64,000 bases of DNA from Prorocentrum cordatum (lineage: Eukaryota > Sar > Dinophyceae > Prorocentrales > Prorocentraceae). Of this stretch, positions 1 through 11,201 are shown piece after piece; within the stretch, counting starts at the first letter, position 1; the number at the start of each line of letters is the position of its first letter. A program made the position numbers and the translations under genes. Where the stretch lies: assembly GCA_963575745.1 (NCBI GenBank), contig CAUYUJ010018559.1, positions 111,993 to 175,992 of the forward strand, in the 5' to 3' direction. The notes under the pieces are model-generated. The model worked only from the letters and a program-made list of their open reading frames with translations. It was not told the DNA's origin and did not search any database.

Positions 1-470
1 TGGCTCTCTCGGGCCACAGCTCGGGCCCCTGGCGGCCGCTCGGCAGCGCCCGGGCACCCCCTGGACGCCTCCCCAGATCTCGTGCGTTCTTCCCGGATCT
101 CGGCCTCTGGGGCCCATCATCGTCGGGGAGTCTCAAACACGGAGCCGGTGCGCAAAACTACCCCCCCAAGTGGAGGGGTCGGGAACGCTGGGGCCGTGCA
201 CCGGAGAAGCCCACATCGGAGGATGTTTGGCTCTCAGCGAGGGGGAGCTGTTGGAATCGAAGGGCAAAGTACGGCATGAGCATCCTTTCTCGGGGCTCCT
301 CGCAGATTTCTCGGATCGGCGCTGGGGCCCTCTGGCGGCGCCGCCTCTGGCGCGCTCCGCGCGCCAGGGTCGGGTCCAGCGCAGATCCATGAAATCCGCG
401 CGGACCTCCAGAAGTCTATGTTTGTGCCGTTCTTTGTTCCTCTCTGGAAAAAGCATCTCGTGGTTGGACA
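1..470. other. Unannotated GC-rich sequence, no gene recognised
   Basis: Several overlapping open frames cross this stretch, but they only stay open because they run into the trinucleotide repeat that follows. None carries a recognisable domain. I see no RNA gene or mobile element here. Confidence 0.5.
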
Positions 471-496
471 GATACCGAGAACCGACGAAAGCGGCG

Positions 497-563
497 CTCT
501 CGTCGTCGTCGTCGTCGTCGTCGACGTTGGCACCGCCGTCGTCGTCGTCGTCGACGTCGTCGA

Positions 564-596
<33 letters not shown>

Positions 597-764
597 GGTC
601 GTGGTCGTCGTCGTCGTCGTCGTCGTTCTCGTCGTCGTCGTTCTCGTCGTCGTCGTCGTTCTCGTCGTCTTTGTCGTCTTTATCGTCGTGGTCGTCGTGG
701 TCGTCGTCGTCGTGGTGGTGGTGGTCGTCGTCGTCGTGGTCGTCGTTGTTGTCGTCGTCACCGT

Positions 765-799
<35 letters not shown>

Positions 800-858
800 T
801 CGTCGTCGTCGCCGTCCTCGTCGTCGTCTTCGTCGTCGTCGGCGTCGCCGTCGTCGCT
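497..858. repeat. (GTC)n trinucleotide microsatellite
   Basis: About 360 bases of GTC/GTT/GTG triplets with scattered substitutions. It creates spurious poly-Ser, poly-Val and poly-Thr open frames on both strands. Confidence 0.95.
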
Positions 859-1010
859 GAACCATTTCCTCTTTCTCGCCCTTGTGGAGTACAGACGAAT
901 CTTATTGGTTGCGCTCCTCCGTGCGTTGCCACGTGACTAGTAACTAGAACAATGTGTCTTCGCTCCCTGCGTTGCCACGCGGCGAATCGAGTAGAATGGC
1001 ATTGATTGTT
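858..1010 (+). repeat. Direct repeat, copy 1 (partner at 1480-1620)
   Basis: The words GAACCAT..CTC, GTGGAGTAC.GACGA, TTATTGG, TGCGTTGCCACGTG and AGAACAATGTGT occur in the same order here and at 1480-1620. This indicates a diverged duplication of about 150 bp that brackets a GC-rich stretch. Confidence 0.7.
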
Positions 1011-1239
1011 CGGCCTCAGGCGTTGCCACTCCACGGGCAGAGCAAAACTTTTTCCGTCGGCAGCGACGCGGGACGATCCGCTCCAGCGTGGCAGCGACGC
1101 AGGGGCATAAAAGCGAATTGGCCGGCACGCAGGAGGAGGGAAAAGGAAGGCAAGGGCGGCCGCGTGGAGGGAGAGGAGGGCGAGCACTCGGGCAGAGCAA
1201 ACCACGAGTTGGCTTCCCCTCCCTGCGCTGCCACCCGAC

Positions 1240-1385
1240 GAGAGCAGGCGGGCGCGCGGGCGCGCGGGCGGACGGGCCGCCGGGCAGGCGGGCAGGCGAG
1301 CGGGCGAGCGGGCGAGCGTGCGCGGGCGGGCGAGCGGGCGGGCGGGCGCGCGGGCGCGCGGGCTGGCGTGCGGGCCTGCGGACGG
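1240..1385. repeat. GGGC/GAGC low-complexity array
   Basis: Short-period GCGGGCGAGCGGGCG-type repeats, giving artificial Arg/Gly/Ala-rich frames. No coding signal beyond composition. Confidence 0.85.
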
Positions 1386-1479
1386 TGGTTGGCTAGATGG
1401 TGCTGGTCGACGGCGTCGACGTCGTCGTTCTCGTCATCATCGTCTTCGCCGTCGCCGTCGTCGGCGGAAGCGGCGTCGT

Positions 1480-1620
1480 CGCAGAACCATGTCCTCGTTG
1501 CATCCTTCGTGGAGTACGGACGAGTTTTATTGGCTACGTGCGTTGCCACGTGGCGAGTAGAACAATGTGTTCCCGCTCCCTGCATTGCCATGTGGCGAGT
1601 CCAGTAGAATTGTATCGAAG
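1480..1620 (+). repeat. Direct repeat, copy 2 (partner at 858-1010)
   Basis: Second copy of the ~150-bp unit. It is followed by an extra copy of the GTTGCCACGTGGCGAGTAG-type core with diverged ends. Confidence 0.7.
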
Positions 1621-1734
1621 ACGCCTACGGCGAACCACCGCCGCCTCCTGCCTTTTTGGAAGCGCCTAAGTGGCCGAACGTTGAGGCCAGACCTGCCAAG
1701 CAATCGGACCATGTGTTCCCCGAATCGGTTTGGA

Positions 1735-2490
1735 AAGCCTGCGGGGAACACGTGGGCATCTTGAAGGTCATCTTGGCCGTCTTGGTGGCCTCTTGGGCGA
1801 TCTTTCGGCGATCTGTGGGGGCTCTTGGGCCGTCTCGGGCCGTCGGAAGGCCGAAAGGAAGGAAATGTCGAAATCCGTCAAAAACCTCAGGACAATCCAT
1901 GTTTTTGGCCTCTTCTGGCCTTCCTGGAGGCCCTCTTGGGGGCCTCTTGGGCCTTCTTGGGCCAGCTTCGAGCCAACTTCGGCCATCTTGGTGGGTTCCT
2001 GGCACGTCTGACGATGTCGGGAGCCGTCTTGGGGGCCTTTCTGGGCCAACGGGGGGCTCTCTTGGGGCGCTTCTGGGCCGTCTTGGAGGCCATCTTGGGC
2101 GTCTTGGAGGCCATCTTGGGCGTGTTGGAGGCCTCTTGGGCCGTCTTGGGGCCCTCTTAGGGCCATCTTAGAGGCCACTTGGGCCGTCATGGGGCCCTCT
2201 TGGGGGCCTCTTGGGCGATCTTGGGGGCCTCTTGGGCCGTCTTGAGCTGTCGGCATGCCGAGAAGAAGCAATTTCCAGAATCCTTCAAACACCGAAGGAA
2301 AAGCAATGATTTTGGCCTCTTCGGGCCCTCCTGGAGGACCTCTTGGAGGCCTCTTGGGCCGTCTGGGAGGCCTCTGGGGGGCCTCTTGGGCCGTCTTGGG
2401 CCGTCTTGGACTCTCTTGGGCCGTCTTGGAGGCCGTCTTGGACCGTCTTGGGCGGACTTGGAGGCCATCTTGGGCCATCTTCGCGATTGT
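1735..2490. repeat. Degenerate short-period array (GGCCGTCTTGGGCC family)
   Basis: A run of near repeats 10-18 bp long built from TTGG-GCC-GTC-TTGG-AGG words, read here as GGGCCGTCTTGGGGGCC. The same family, on the same or the opposite strand, recurs at 3690-4240, 42850-42980, 55260-56690, 57180-57730 and 57960-59640. It keeps several frames open at once, so ORFs inside it are not taken as genes. Confidence 0.85.
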
Positions 2491-2529
2491 TTGAGGATGT
2501 CCCGAGCGAAACGGCCGTTTCAGGCATTG

Positions 2530-2760
2530 ACTGATGCAGTTTCCGGGTGGCCGGCGGGACGTGCCGGAGCCCCAGGGGGAGTTTTTTTGGAAAAAGAACC
2601 AAGACCAAAAGCCATATCGTTCGGCACGCCAGGCACCCCTTTGCTAAAGCAAAAGGGGGCGGCGGATCCAGCTGCCTGCGGCAAATCCCGCCACCGTGCC
2701 GGCACAGCATTCTGGGTGGCGACTGTTCGAGGGGGCACGGGAGGCCGTCACGTGTGACAC
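2530..2760 (+). repeat. Dispersed repeat fragment (partner at 4520-4620)
   Basis: The core GGAT.CAGCTGCCT.CGGCAA followed by CCGCCACCGTGCC and CAGCATTCTGGGTGGC is shared with 4520-4620. The copies diverge on either side of this ~80-bp core. Confidence 0.65.
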
Positions 2761-2787
2761 TTCGTGTCTCCAGGGTTGAGAGTGGCG

Positions 2788-2802
2788 TGATGGTGATGAT
2801 GA

Positions 2803-2836
<34 letters not shown>

Positions 2837-3462
2837 GGTGGTGGTGGTGGTGGTGGTGGTGGTGATGATGATGATGATGATGGTGATGATGATGGTGGTG
2901 GTGGTGGTGATGATATTGCTGATGATGATGGCGGTGGTGATGATGACGACCATGACGACGATGACGATGCCAGGGATGATGATGCTGATGATGGTGATGG
3001 CCATGATAATGATCATGATCATGATGCTGACGATGATGCTGATGACGAGGATGATGAGGATGAGGATTATATTGGTGGTGGTGGTGGCGGTGTTGATGAC
3101 GACGATGATGCTGATGATGATGATGATGATGGTCATGATCGTGATAATGATCATGCTCATGATCATGATGCTGACGATGATCCTGATGACGAGGGTGAGG
3201 ATGAAGATGAGGATTGTAATGGTGGTGGTGGTGGCGGTGTTGATGACGATGATGATGATGCTGATGATGGTGATGGTGATGGTGATGGTGATGATGGTGA
3301 TTTTGCTAAGCATCAGCAGCAGCAGCACCAACATCATGCTGCTGCTGATGCCGATGCTGATTGTGGTGCTGATGCTGACGCTGATGCTGACGCTGATGCT
3401 GATGCTGATGCTGGTGCTGTTGCTGCTGCTGATGCTGCTGCTGCTGATGATGATGATGATGC

Positions 3463-3510
<48 letters not shown>

Positions 3511-3645
3511 GGATGAGGAGGAGGAGGAGGAGGAGGAGGAGGAGGAGGAGGAGGGCGAGGAGGAGGAGGAGGGCGAGGAAGAGGAGGAGGAGCACGATGA
3601 GTAGGAGGAGGAGGAGGAGGAGGAGGAGGAAGAAAAGGCCGTCAC
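2788..3645. repeat. Compound trinucleotide microsatellite (GAT/GGT/GCT/GGA)
   Basis: Consecutive GAT, GGT, GAT/GCT and finally GGA triplet tracts over more than 850 bp. Long poly-Met, poly-Ile and poly-Ser frames arise from it and are not genes. Confidence 0.95.
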
Positions 3646-3689
3646 ATGTGTCACCTCTCGTCTTCACTGCTGGAGGAGCTCTTACGGAA

Positions 3690-4240
3690 TCGGTTGGGCC
3701 GTCTTCGGGCCGTCTTGGCCTCCTGTGAGGCAGTCTTGGGGGTCCCTTGGGGCCCTCTTGGGCCTTCTTGGGACACTCTCATGCCGCCTTGGGGCTCTAT
3801 TGAGCCGTCTTGGGGCCCTCTTTGTTGTACGGCGGGGTGGGTGCCTGGGGGCCGTCGTGGGACCGTACGTCGCAAGGTCTTCCGAGGCCGTTTTTGGTCC
3901 CACGGGGGGCCGTCTTCGGGCCGCCTTGGATGATTGGGGCCATCGTGGAGGCCTTTTGGGGGGTCTTGAGCTGGCGGAAGCATGAAAAGGCGAGAGAGCG
4001 ACAATATTTCAAAACCGAGAGGGACATCATTGACTTTGGCTTCTTCGGGCCCTGTTGTAGGTTCGTTTGTGGCCCTTTGGGGCCCTCTTGGGGGCCTCTT
4101 GGAGGCCTCTTGAAGCCATATTGGCCGCCTTTGGACCATCTTGGGTTGTCTTCGAGGCATCTTTGGCCATCTTGGTGTCTTTGGTTGCTTGCCTGGACCG
4201 TCTTGGCAGCTCGAGGCGCGGACATCTCGTTATGTTTCCG
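3690..4240. repeat. Degenerate short-period array (GGCCGTCTTGGGCC family)
   Basis: Same repeat vocabulary as 1735-2490, including CTCTTGGGGGCCTCTTGG and CCATCTTGG words. It is separated from that array by the microsatellite at 2788-3645. Confidence 0.8.
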
Positions 4241-4659
4241 AGGGGTCGTGACCTTAGGAGGGGGGGCGGTGCGCGCAAGGAGACACGAGTGGGGGGGGGT
4301 CCTTTGCCAGAGTGCATAAACCCTACCAGAGACAGACCTTGGCATCCTTCCACGCCTCAACGTGCACAAGGCACCGTGGCCGATCCGCCACCGCGCTCGG
4401 ACGGGCGGCGGAGGGGGAGCGCCTTGGGTGGGGAGGGGGGGAGGGTCCATATGCCTGGGAGGCCAAGAACGCAGGGACTTGGCCACACAGGTGAACGCAT
4501 CTTGAGCTCCATGCGTCGGGTACCCCTGGATATCCAGCTGCCTCCGGCAATTCCGCCACCGTGCCAGCGCAGCATTCTGGGTGGCAGTTGCTCGACAATG
4601 CAAGGGGGCCTGCTGGGGCCTCTTGGGGCAGAATCTGAAAGCGCGCCACTGGATCACCC

Positions 4660-4860
4660 TGTAGTTGAAAAGGGGGAGGGGGTCCGAACCCCCCCCCCCT
4701 CCCCCCCTTCAAAGGGGGGGTGAGATTTTCGACCCCCACCCCCCTCCCCCCGTCGGCGCTGGAAAGGGGAGGGGGGGTTCGACCCCCCCCCCCTCACCCC
4801 ACTTGCGCCGAACAGGGGGCCGGGGAGAGGGCCTCTCCCGCAAGGGGGGGGGTCTGGCCT
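4660..4860. repeat. G/C homopolymer-rich tract
   Basis: Alternating runs of G and C (GGGGGAGGGGG, CCCCCCCC) with no coding content. This is the boundary between the degenerate array and the GAGTAGT satellite. Confidence 0.8.
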
Positions 4861-4863
4861 TGG

Positions 4864-6045
4864 GATAGTGAGTAGTGAGTAGTGAGTAGATAGAACTGAG
4901 TAGTGAGGTGAGTAGTGAATAGTGAATAGTGAGTAGTGAGTAGATAGTAGCGAGTAGTGAGGAGTGAGTAGTGAGTACTGCGCAGTGAGTAGTGAGTAGT
5001 GGGTAGTGGGGAGTGGGGAGTGACTAGTGAGTAGCGAGTAGGGAGTAGCGAGTAGTGATTAGTGAGTCGTGAATAGGGCACTGCGAGTAGTGAGTAGTGA
5101 GGAGGGAGTAGTCAGTAGTGAGTAGCGAGTAGGGAGTAGCGAGTAGTGAGTAGTGAGTAGTGAGTAGCGAGTAGGGAGTAGTGAGTTGTGAGCAGTGAGT
5201 AGTGAGAAGTGAGAAGGTGGTATTGAGTGTTGGGCAGTGGGTAGTGCTTAGGAAGTAGCGAGTAGTGGGTAGTGAGTAATGAGTCGTGAGTTGTGAGTAG
5301 TGAGTACTGAATAGTGAGTAGTGAGTAGCGACCCGTGACTAGTGACTAGCGAGTAGGGAGTAGGGAGTTGTGCGTAGTGAGTAGTCAGTAGTGCGTAGTG
5401 GGCAGGTCATATTGCGTAGTGAGTAGTGCGTAGTGAGTCGTGCGTAGTGGGTAGTGAGGCGTGAATAATGAGTAGTGAGTACAGAGTAGTGAGTAGTGAG
5501 TAGCGTAGCGACTTGTGACTAGTGGCTAGTGGGTCGCGAGTCGGGAGTAGGGAGTAGCGAGTAGTGAGTAGCGAGTAGTGAGCAGTGAGTACTGTGTAGG
5601 GAGTAGCGAGTAGCGAGCAGCGGATAGTGAGTAGTGAGTTGTGGGCAGTGGGTAGTGAGTAGTGAACTGTGCGTACTCAGTAGTGATTGCTGGATAGTGG
5701 GCAGTGGGTGGTGAGTACTAAGTGAGTAGTGAGTAGTGGGCAGTGAGTCGTGTTTAATGAGTCGTGAGTATTGCATACTGGTAGTGAATAGTGACTTGGG
5801 AGTTGGGAGTAATGAGTAGGGAGTAGTGAGTAGTGGAAGCGTAGTGCGTAGTGAATTGTGGGTAGTGAGTGGTGCGTATTGGGTAGCGAGTAGGGTGTAG
5901 GGAGTAGCGAGTAGTGGGTCGTGAGTCGTGAGTACTGTGTAGTGATTTGGGAATAGCGAGTAGTGGATAGTGAGTAGTGAATTGTGGGCAGTGAGTAGTG
6001 AGTAGTGAAGTGTGAGTAGTGAGCAGTGAGTCGAAACCAATTGCC
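4864..6045. repeat. GAGTAGT heptanucleotide satellite, block 1
   Basis: About 1.2 kb of the 7-bp unit GAGTAGT with variants GAGTAGC, GAATAGT, GAGTCGT and GGGTAGT. The period stays at 7 with only occasional slips. Complementary-strand frames read Thr-His-Tyr-Ser-Leu-Leu repeats and are artefacts. A second block lies at 7063-7352. Confidence 0.95.
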
Positions 6046-6235
6046 CTAGCCAGCTCAACCTGCCAACCCGTCCAACCAGCCAGCCAGCCCACCCAGCCAC
6101 CCCGCCACCCAGCCAACCCGTCAGCCAACCAGCCCAGCCGCCCACCCCGTCATCCCGCCAACCAGCCGATCCCCTCCGCCTGCTCTCCGTGCCCAACCAG
6201 CCACCCTGCCAACCCGCTCTCCCCCGCCGCCTGCC
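6046..6235. repeat. CCAGC/CCAACC low-complexity tract
   Basis: Pentameric CCAGC, CCACC and CCAACC words adjoining the GAGTAGT satellite. No gene recognised in it or in the following ~270 bp. Confidence 0.75.
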
Positions 6236-6499
6236 CTCCGTCACCGCCGAGAGGGGGGGGGGAAGTGTTTCTTACCAACGAAAACAGGAAAACTAGCCCT
6301 CCCGGGGACCGGCGGGACAGCGGGGAGGGGGCAAATCGCACCGTACTATGCGGGACTGGGAATGGCGGGGGGGTGCGCCCGGCGCGGTTTTGGGCCTCAA
6401 GTGTGTAACTGTCGTCATTTTTCAACGTCCACCGCGCCTTCTTTCTCAATGGGAAGGCTCCTATCCTTGAAACTGTCGCCAATTTTGAAGCCCCGCGCG

Positions 6500-6860
6500 T
6501 GGCTTTTTGGAGAGCCGCCAAGAGGCCCCAGGAGGTCTCAGGAGGCATCAGGAAGCTCCAGGAGGCTTCAGGACGTCCCCGGAGACCGTGGGAATCCTAA
6601 GGAGGCTCCAGGACGCTCCACGAGGTCCCAGGATGCCCCGCGAGGTCCCGCAAGGCCCCAGGAGGTCCCATCACGCTCCGGGCGTATCCTGAACGACCCA
6701 AAAGTTCCAGAACGCTGCGGACGCCCCTGGAGGGCTGAGGATACCCTAGGAGAGCCCAGGAGGTTTCAAGAGGCCGCAGGAAGTCCCCAGAGGTTGCTAT
6801 CCCAGGAGGCCCCCGGGATTACCAGGAGGCTCCATGAGGTCCCATGGTCCATCACGCCCG
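6500..6860. repeat. AGGAGGTCCC/AGGAGGCTCC degenerate array
   Basis: About 30 imperfect 10-12-bp units of the type CCAGGAGGTCC or CCAGGAGGCTT. It resembles the GGCCGTCTTGG arrays in style but uses a different consensus. Confidence 0.8.
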
Positions 6861-6874
6861 AGGTAGGGAGGGGG

Positions 6875-6985
6875 AGGCGGAGGAGGAGGAGGACGTGGAG
6901 GAGGAGGAGGAGGAGGAGGAAGACAAGGAAAAGGAGGAGGGGGACGAGGAGAAGGATGAGGAGGAGGACGAGCATGATGAGGAAA
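6875..6985. repeat. (GGA)n microsatellite
   Basis: GGA-rich purine tract directly following the AGGAGG array. Confidence 0.9.
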
Positions 6986-7062
6986 GGATGAACAGGGTGA
7001 CAGCGTGACGCCCCAGCAAATACACTTGGCCCAATTGGTTTCTAGCCCCGTGGGGGCCGTTA

Positions 7063-7352
7063 CATGGTAGTGGATAGTGGTTAGTGGGTGGTGAGTCGTG
7101 ATTTGTGTTTTGTGCGTAGTGGGTAGTGAGTTGTGTTGAGTGAGTAGTGAGTATTGAGCAGTGGCTAGTGCGTAATGAGTAGTGAGTAGTGAGTAGTGGG
7201 TAGGGAGTAGTGAGTAGTGAGTAGTGGGTAGTGGGTGGTAGTGGGTAGTGAGTAGTGAGTCGTGAGTAGTGAGAGGTGAGTAAGGAGAAGTGAGTAGTGA
7301 GTAGCGAGTAGTGAGTAATGGGTAGTGAGTAATGCGTAATGAGCAGTGAGGG
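7063..7352. repeat. GAGTAGT heptanucleotide satellite, block 2
   Basis: Second block of the same 7-bp satellite as 4864-6045, about 290 bp, more degenerate at its left edge. It leads directly into a telomere-like G-rich tract. Confidence 0.95.
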
Positions 7353-7440
7353 GGGCTAGGGTCAGGGTTCGGGGTTAAGGTTGGGGCTTTGGGTAAGGGT
7401 GAAGATTAGGGTTGGGGGTGGTAGGGGTCGGGGTCCGGAG
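7353..7440 (+). repeat. Degenerate telomere-like (TTAGGGT)n tract
   Basis: Consecutive 6-7-mers such as CTAGGGT, CAGGGTT, CGGGGTT, AAGGTTG, TAAGGGT, TTAGGGT. This resembles a decayed plant/alveolate-type TTTAGGG telomere repeat, oriented with the G-rich strand on plus. The tract is short and interstitial. Confidence 0.5.
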
Positions 7441-7660
7441 CCTGGGGGCGCCGTGGCGAAAGGGGGGAAAGGGGGGGGGCTCGAATTTGGCGGCCAAAGG
7501 GGGGGAAAGGGGGGGAGGGGGGGGGGGGGCGCCGACGACGGATCGGGAAAGGGGGGGAGCGGGGGGTCCCCGACGACGGATCGGGAAAGGGCAGGAGGGG
7601 GGATTCTCCGACAACGGATCGGGGAAAGGGGGGGGGTCCCACCCCCACCCCCATTGTTGC
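7441..7660. repeat. G-rich tract with GACGACGGATCGGGAAAGG repeat
   Basis: Homopolymeric G runs interspersed with three or four copies of a unit containing CCGACGACGGATCGGGAAA. The resulting Gly/Pro-rich frames are not treated as genes. Confidence 0.75.
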
Positions 7661-8958
7661 CATTGTTGGGGAGATCTACCGGCGCACCCTCGCAGAATCT
7701 AGCCTTCCCCGGCCTTGGGCAGACTGGGGCTGGGCATGTTTGTCTGAAGGGACGGGGTAGGGGGACCGCGCGCCGCTCGCTCGCCGCGCTGCAGGGCGGC
7801 GCGGAGAGGGGGCGCGCCGAACGGCCGCCGCCCGCGCGGGCGCGACCGCCCCGCAGCGATGACGCTTGCAGTATTTAGATGTTTGGTTTTTCTGTTTCTT
7901 CGCTTGCGTTGCAGCCAAGCCAGGTTTTTGTTGCGCCGGGCGCCCGTGCCCCGCCGGCTTGTCGCTGGCCCCCTGGGTCGGTCCCTCTGCCTGGGACGCC
8001 TGGCTCGCGTGGCTGTCGCCGGCCTTGCGTCGCGGCCCCGTCGTCGGCCTCGCCGCCGCGGGCTGTGTCGTCTGTGTCATCGCCGTTGGCGCCGCGTCGG
8101 CGTCGCTTGCGCCGTTGGTCGCCGCTGCTGTGCCGCCCCCGTCGGCTGCTGCCGTCGCGTCGTCGTCGTTGTGGTCGCTGTTGCTGCCTGCGCCGTCTCG
8201 CTGCTGCCGCCAGTGGTGGTCGCCGTCGCCGGCGCTGGTTCGCCGCCGGTCGCGGGCCCTTGCTACTATCCGGCCAGCTCGTAGCAAGGCCTGCGAGGCG
8301 GAGCGGAAGCCTCCCGCGGTCGGCCAAGTCGGGGGCGTGATGCGTGCACCGTAGCCACTCGGCTCACTCTTACCACGAGCGCCGCCCGCGCGGCACCCCT
8401 TGTCGGCCGACTTGCTAGTTGAGACGGAGCTGGCCAGGCCACCGTTGGCCGCGCTGAAGCCGCTGGAGACGCCACCGTTGGCGGCGGCCGCGTTATCGGC
8501 TGAGGCCGCGTTGTCTTGCCCCGCGGACGGGGCGCGAATCAGCAGACCCCAGGCCAGGCCCGAGGCCGTCCGCCCAGCCGCGCCTCGCGCCGACTTGAGG
8601 CGGAGGCGGAGAGCGCCCCCGGCCGCCAAGGCCGTTCGCCTCGGACCAGTGCGTCTGCACGACGAAGGCATGTTGAAGGCGACGACCGCCTGGTCCACGA
8701 TCCTTGCCGCGGTCGGCGGCTGGGCCCGTAACCTGCTGCTGAAGCTCGGGGAAATGGGGCATCGGCGTCACTTCAGCACGATACTCTGGAAGTGGTCGCA
8801 CAGGACGGCGCGGCTTCGCGCCCGTCACATCATGGATTTCATAGCTTGGCACGAGGCCAACCACTCCCCGCGGCCTCGCGACGAACCCGTGCCAAACGCG
8901 GAGGAGCGGCTTATCGAGAGTGCATGCGCCACTTGATGGATGCTTGAGCCAATGCCGC
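7660..8958. other. GC-rich region with ambiguous coding signal
   Basis: Both strands have long open frames here. On plus, 8400-8936 reads 178 aa with a stretch WSTILAAVGGWARNLLLKLG. On minus, 7676-8698 reads a 340-aa Ala/Gly/Thr/Asp-rich low-complexity chain and 8493-9230 reads an Arg-rich chain. High GC alone can keep frames open this long, and I recognise no domain on either strand. It could hold exons of an intron-rich gene, but I cannot choose a strand. Confidence 0.25.
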
Positions 8959-9085
8959 AGTGCCGACGTCCAGACTGGCAACTCTGTCATATTTGGACCG
9001 AGTGGCCGACCTGAGCCCCCCGCTACCAGAGGACAAGCTCTCCGTCGCGGCCCCCGCCGAGGCGCGCCAGCGCGACGGCGAGCGA

Positions 9086-9778
9086 ATGAAGAGGCGGGCC
9101 ACATTATATGTAATACCCGAGGTGGCCCTCCTGGAGATAGTTGCAGCCGCGTCACCCGAAGCAATTGCACGGGTCGTCGCTTGCGCCGAATTGCGCAAGC
9201 TCTACGGGGCATTGCGGAACGGCGACGCAATTTGGAACCACGTGGGCAAATTGAGCTTCGAAGGGGGGCCCGACGGCGCGTGGATTGGGACCTGCGTCAA
9301 TATGAAGGCGGCGGAGACGACGGCAGCTTGGCTGCCCAATGGCGTGCCGCGGGTGGCGCCACTGCGAGGTATCTCGCGAGCGCCTCCCCCCTGGGCAGCG
9401 ACCGCTCAGCGCGACCTAGCCGACTTCGGGATCAACGTCGGCGACCGGCGCGTGGCCGCCCCCTTCGAACGCGCGCCTCGGCATCGAGCCTCCGCGGGCG
9501 ACAACGGGGCCCGAGTTGCAGAGCAACCTCGCGCGCGCGTTCGGGGCAGCCCGACTGGCGGTCGAGCGGGGCCGAGCGATCGAGCTACATTCGGCCGAGC
9601 GTTGGCAAGGGCAGGCTGTTCGGGTATATTTTTCGACCTGGAGCGTCGAGCTCTAGGCCGTCATCGGTTCACGGGGGTTGGGAAAATTGCGCGCGCGCGA
9701 CGCGTCAGAAGTCGCGGGCCCCGCGGCAAAGCTGCGAGGCCTGCTCGGGGACATCGCGCGCGGAAAACTCTGGCCTGA
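9086..9778 (+). CDS. Putative F-box-like protein fragment
   Basis: The frame is open from before 8960. The first ATG in it is 9086, giving 230 aa to the stop. Residues about 10-55 from that Met read VIPEVALLEIVAAASPEA, then IARVVACAELRKLYGAL and NGDAIWNHV. This follows the F-box pattern: Leu/Ile-Pro at the start, alternating hydrophobics in three short helices, and a conserved Trp near the end. F-box proteins are substrate adaptors of SCF ubiquitin ligases. The rest of the frame becomes Arg/Ala-rich and non-descript after about residue 120, so the true exon may end near 9350. No partner exon was identified. The match is by eye only, and a chance GC-rich frame is a real alternative. Confidence 0.3.
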   Translation: MKRRATLYVIPEVALLEIVAAASPEAIARVVACAELRKLYGALRNGDAIWNHVGKLSFEGGPDGAWIGTCVNMKAAETTAAWLPNGVPRVAPLRGISRAPPPWAATAQRDLADFGINVGDRRVAAPFERAPRHRASAGDNGARVAEQPRARVRGSPTGGRAGPSDRATFGRALARAGCSGIFFDLERRALGRHRFTGVGKIARARRVRSRGPRGKAARPARGHRARKTLA

Positions 9779-11200
9779 TGCCCCGCCAGGATTGCAGCGG
9801 CTCGAAGCGGCAGGCGCCCGCGGCGCCGTCGCGCGGCCAGAGCGCCGCCAACGCCTCAAACATGCGCGGGAAGCAATGGCGCGATCAAAGTACAAAGCAT
9901 AATGCCGCAGAGCGCGGCGTTGCGCAGCGGCCCCGCAAGCGCCGGCGCGGTCAGGCCCAGCGGGGGAAGTTCATGCCGCGGCGCCATTTTCCTCGGCGCC
10001 CCCAGCCTCGCGGCGAATGGGTTGTTTTTCCATGCGGCCGTGCCCGCCAGAGCCGCGCAGGGCAGCGACGCTAGAAGGAAGCCCAAATGCGTCGCGCACG
10101 CCCCCATGCGGCGCGGCGACAAACCATTGCGATTCCGATATGGGGACAGCGCAGTGGGCAGCGACGCCGTCCCCAGGCCATGAAGCTTGCGAAGTGTGCG
10201 CGGCGCTTTCGAGACGCCCTCCTCGACCTCCGCTGGGCCCCCCCCCCCGGGCTCGCGGGGGGCTGGCGCCGGCGCGGGCGCGACGGCGTCGAGGCAGGTG
10301 AGGGGAAAAAGGGGTCCGCCGTCTGGGGAGGCGCCTTCTTGCGGCGACCTCGCTCGTGCAGGCAGGCGTCGCGTAACGCGCGACCGCGGGCGGCTGCCCC
10401 CGCCGGGGAATCTCGCGCTCGCGCGACCGGGCCAGAGGGCGCGGCACGCCCCGCGGGCCGATCCTTATCGGCGAATGGTCGGTCGCGGTAGAAGCGCGCG
10501 AATAGAGCGCATTCGGGGAAGAGGCGCGTTCGTTGCAGAGCATCAGTTGTCCAGGGGCTCCCATCGCCCAGGAGCGCGCGCTGGGTCGAGGCGACGGGGC
10601 GCCCGCGGGCGCCCCCCCCCCCCCCCCCCTCCCCGTCTTTCCTTGCGAGGCAGGTGGCCCGCGGGGTCCAAGTCTTTCCCCCTCCCGGTCTTTCCTTCCG
10701 GGCGCAGGCGCGCGCCTCCAGTGCGCAATAAGCAGGCCCCCTGGAGGGGTGCGTCGGGCCCGCCCCCCCCCCCCAACCTCGATGTGATTCTTTTGGCCGC
10801 AGCCCCGCGGAGCTTGCGCAGGCGGCGCCCCTCTGGAGACTCTCTCGGCGAGGCGCGGCGCGGCGCGGGGGCGCCCGGCCGCGGGGCCCACTGCGCGGCG
10901 CCCGGCGGGGGGGGGGGGGGTCGACCGGGCGGGCGAAGCTCGCGAGCTGGCCCGCCTCAAGTCACTGGGGCCACCGCGCCGCGCGCGCCTGCGGTGATCG
11001 CGCCCATGTCGAACATATTGAGTGGCTTACCGAGATCGCCGTGCATGTGAAGACGCCTCGCGGCTGTCGGCCTCCCCGCCGTTGAGGTGGTCGCAGATTC
11101 GGCGGCCCCCGGGGTGATTGAGGGCTCGGGCGGCAGCGTCGCGACCGAGGCAGTGGGCGCGGTCTTCATTGAAACCATCGCGAAGGCTTGCGACGAAGTG
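9779..11200. other. GC-rich sequence without a recognised gene
   Basis: Very GC-rich with many overlapping Arg/Ala/Pro-rich frames on both strands. There are homopolymer runs at 10612-10630 (C), 10762-10774 (C) and 10907-10920 (G). I recognise no domain, RNA gene or mobile element. Confidence 0.4.
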
Positions 11201-11201
11201 A

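Noticed and set aside
497-1205. Long open frames with poly-Ser, poly-Thr and poly-Val
   Set aside because: They exist only because trinucleotide repeats lack stops in those frames; no complexity outside the repeat.
2285-3728. 460-aa minus and 393-aa plus frames across the GAT/GGA microsatellite
   Set aside because: Composition is dictated by the repeat on both strands at once; no domain.
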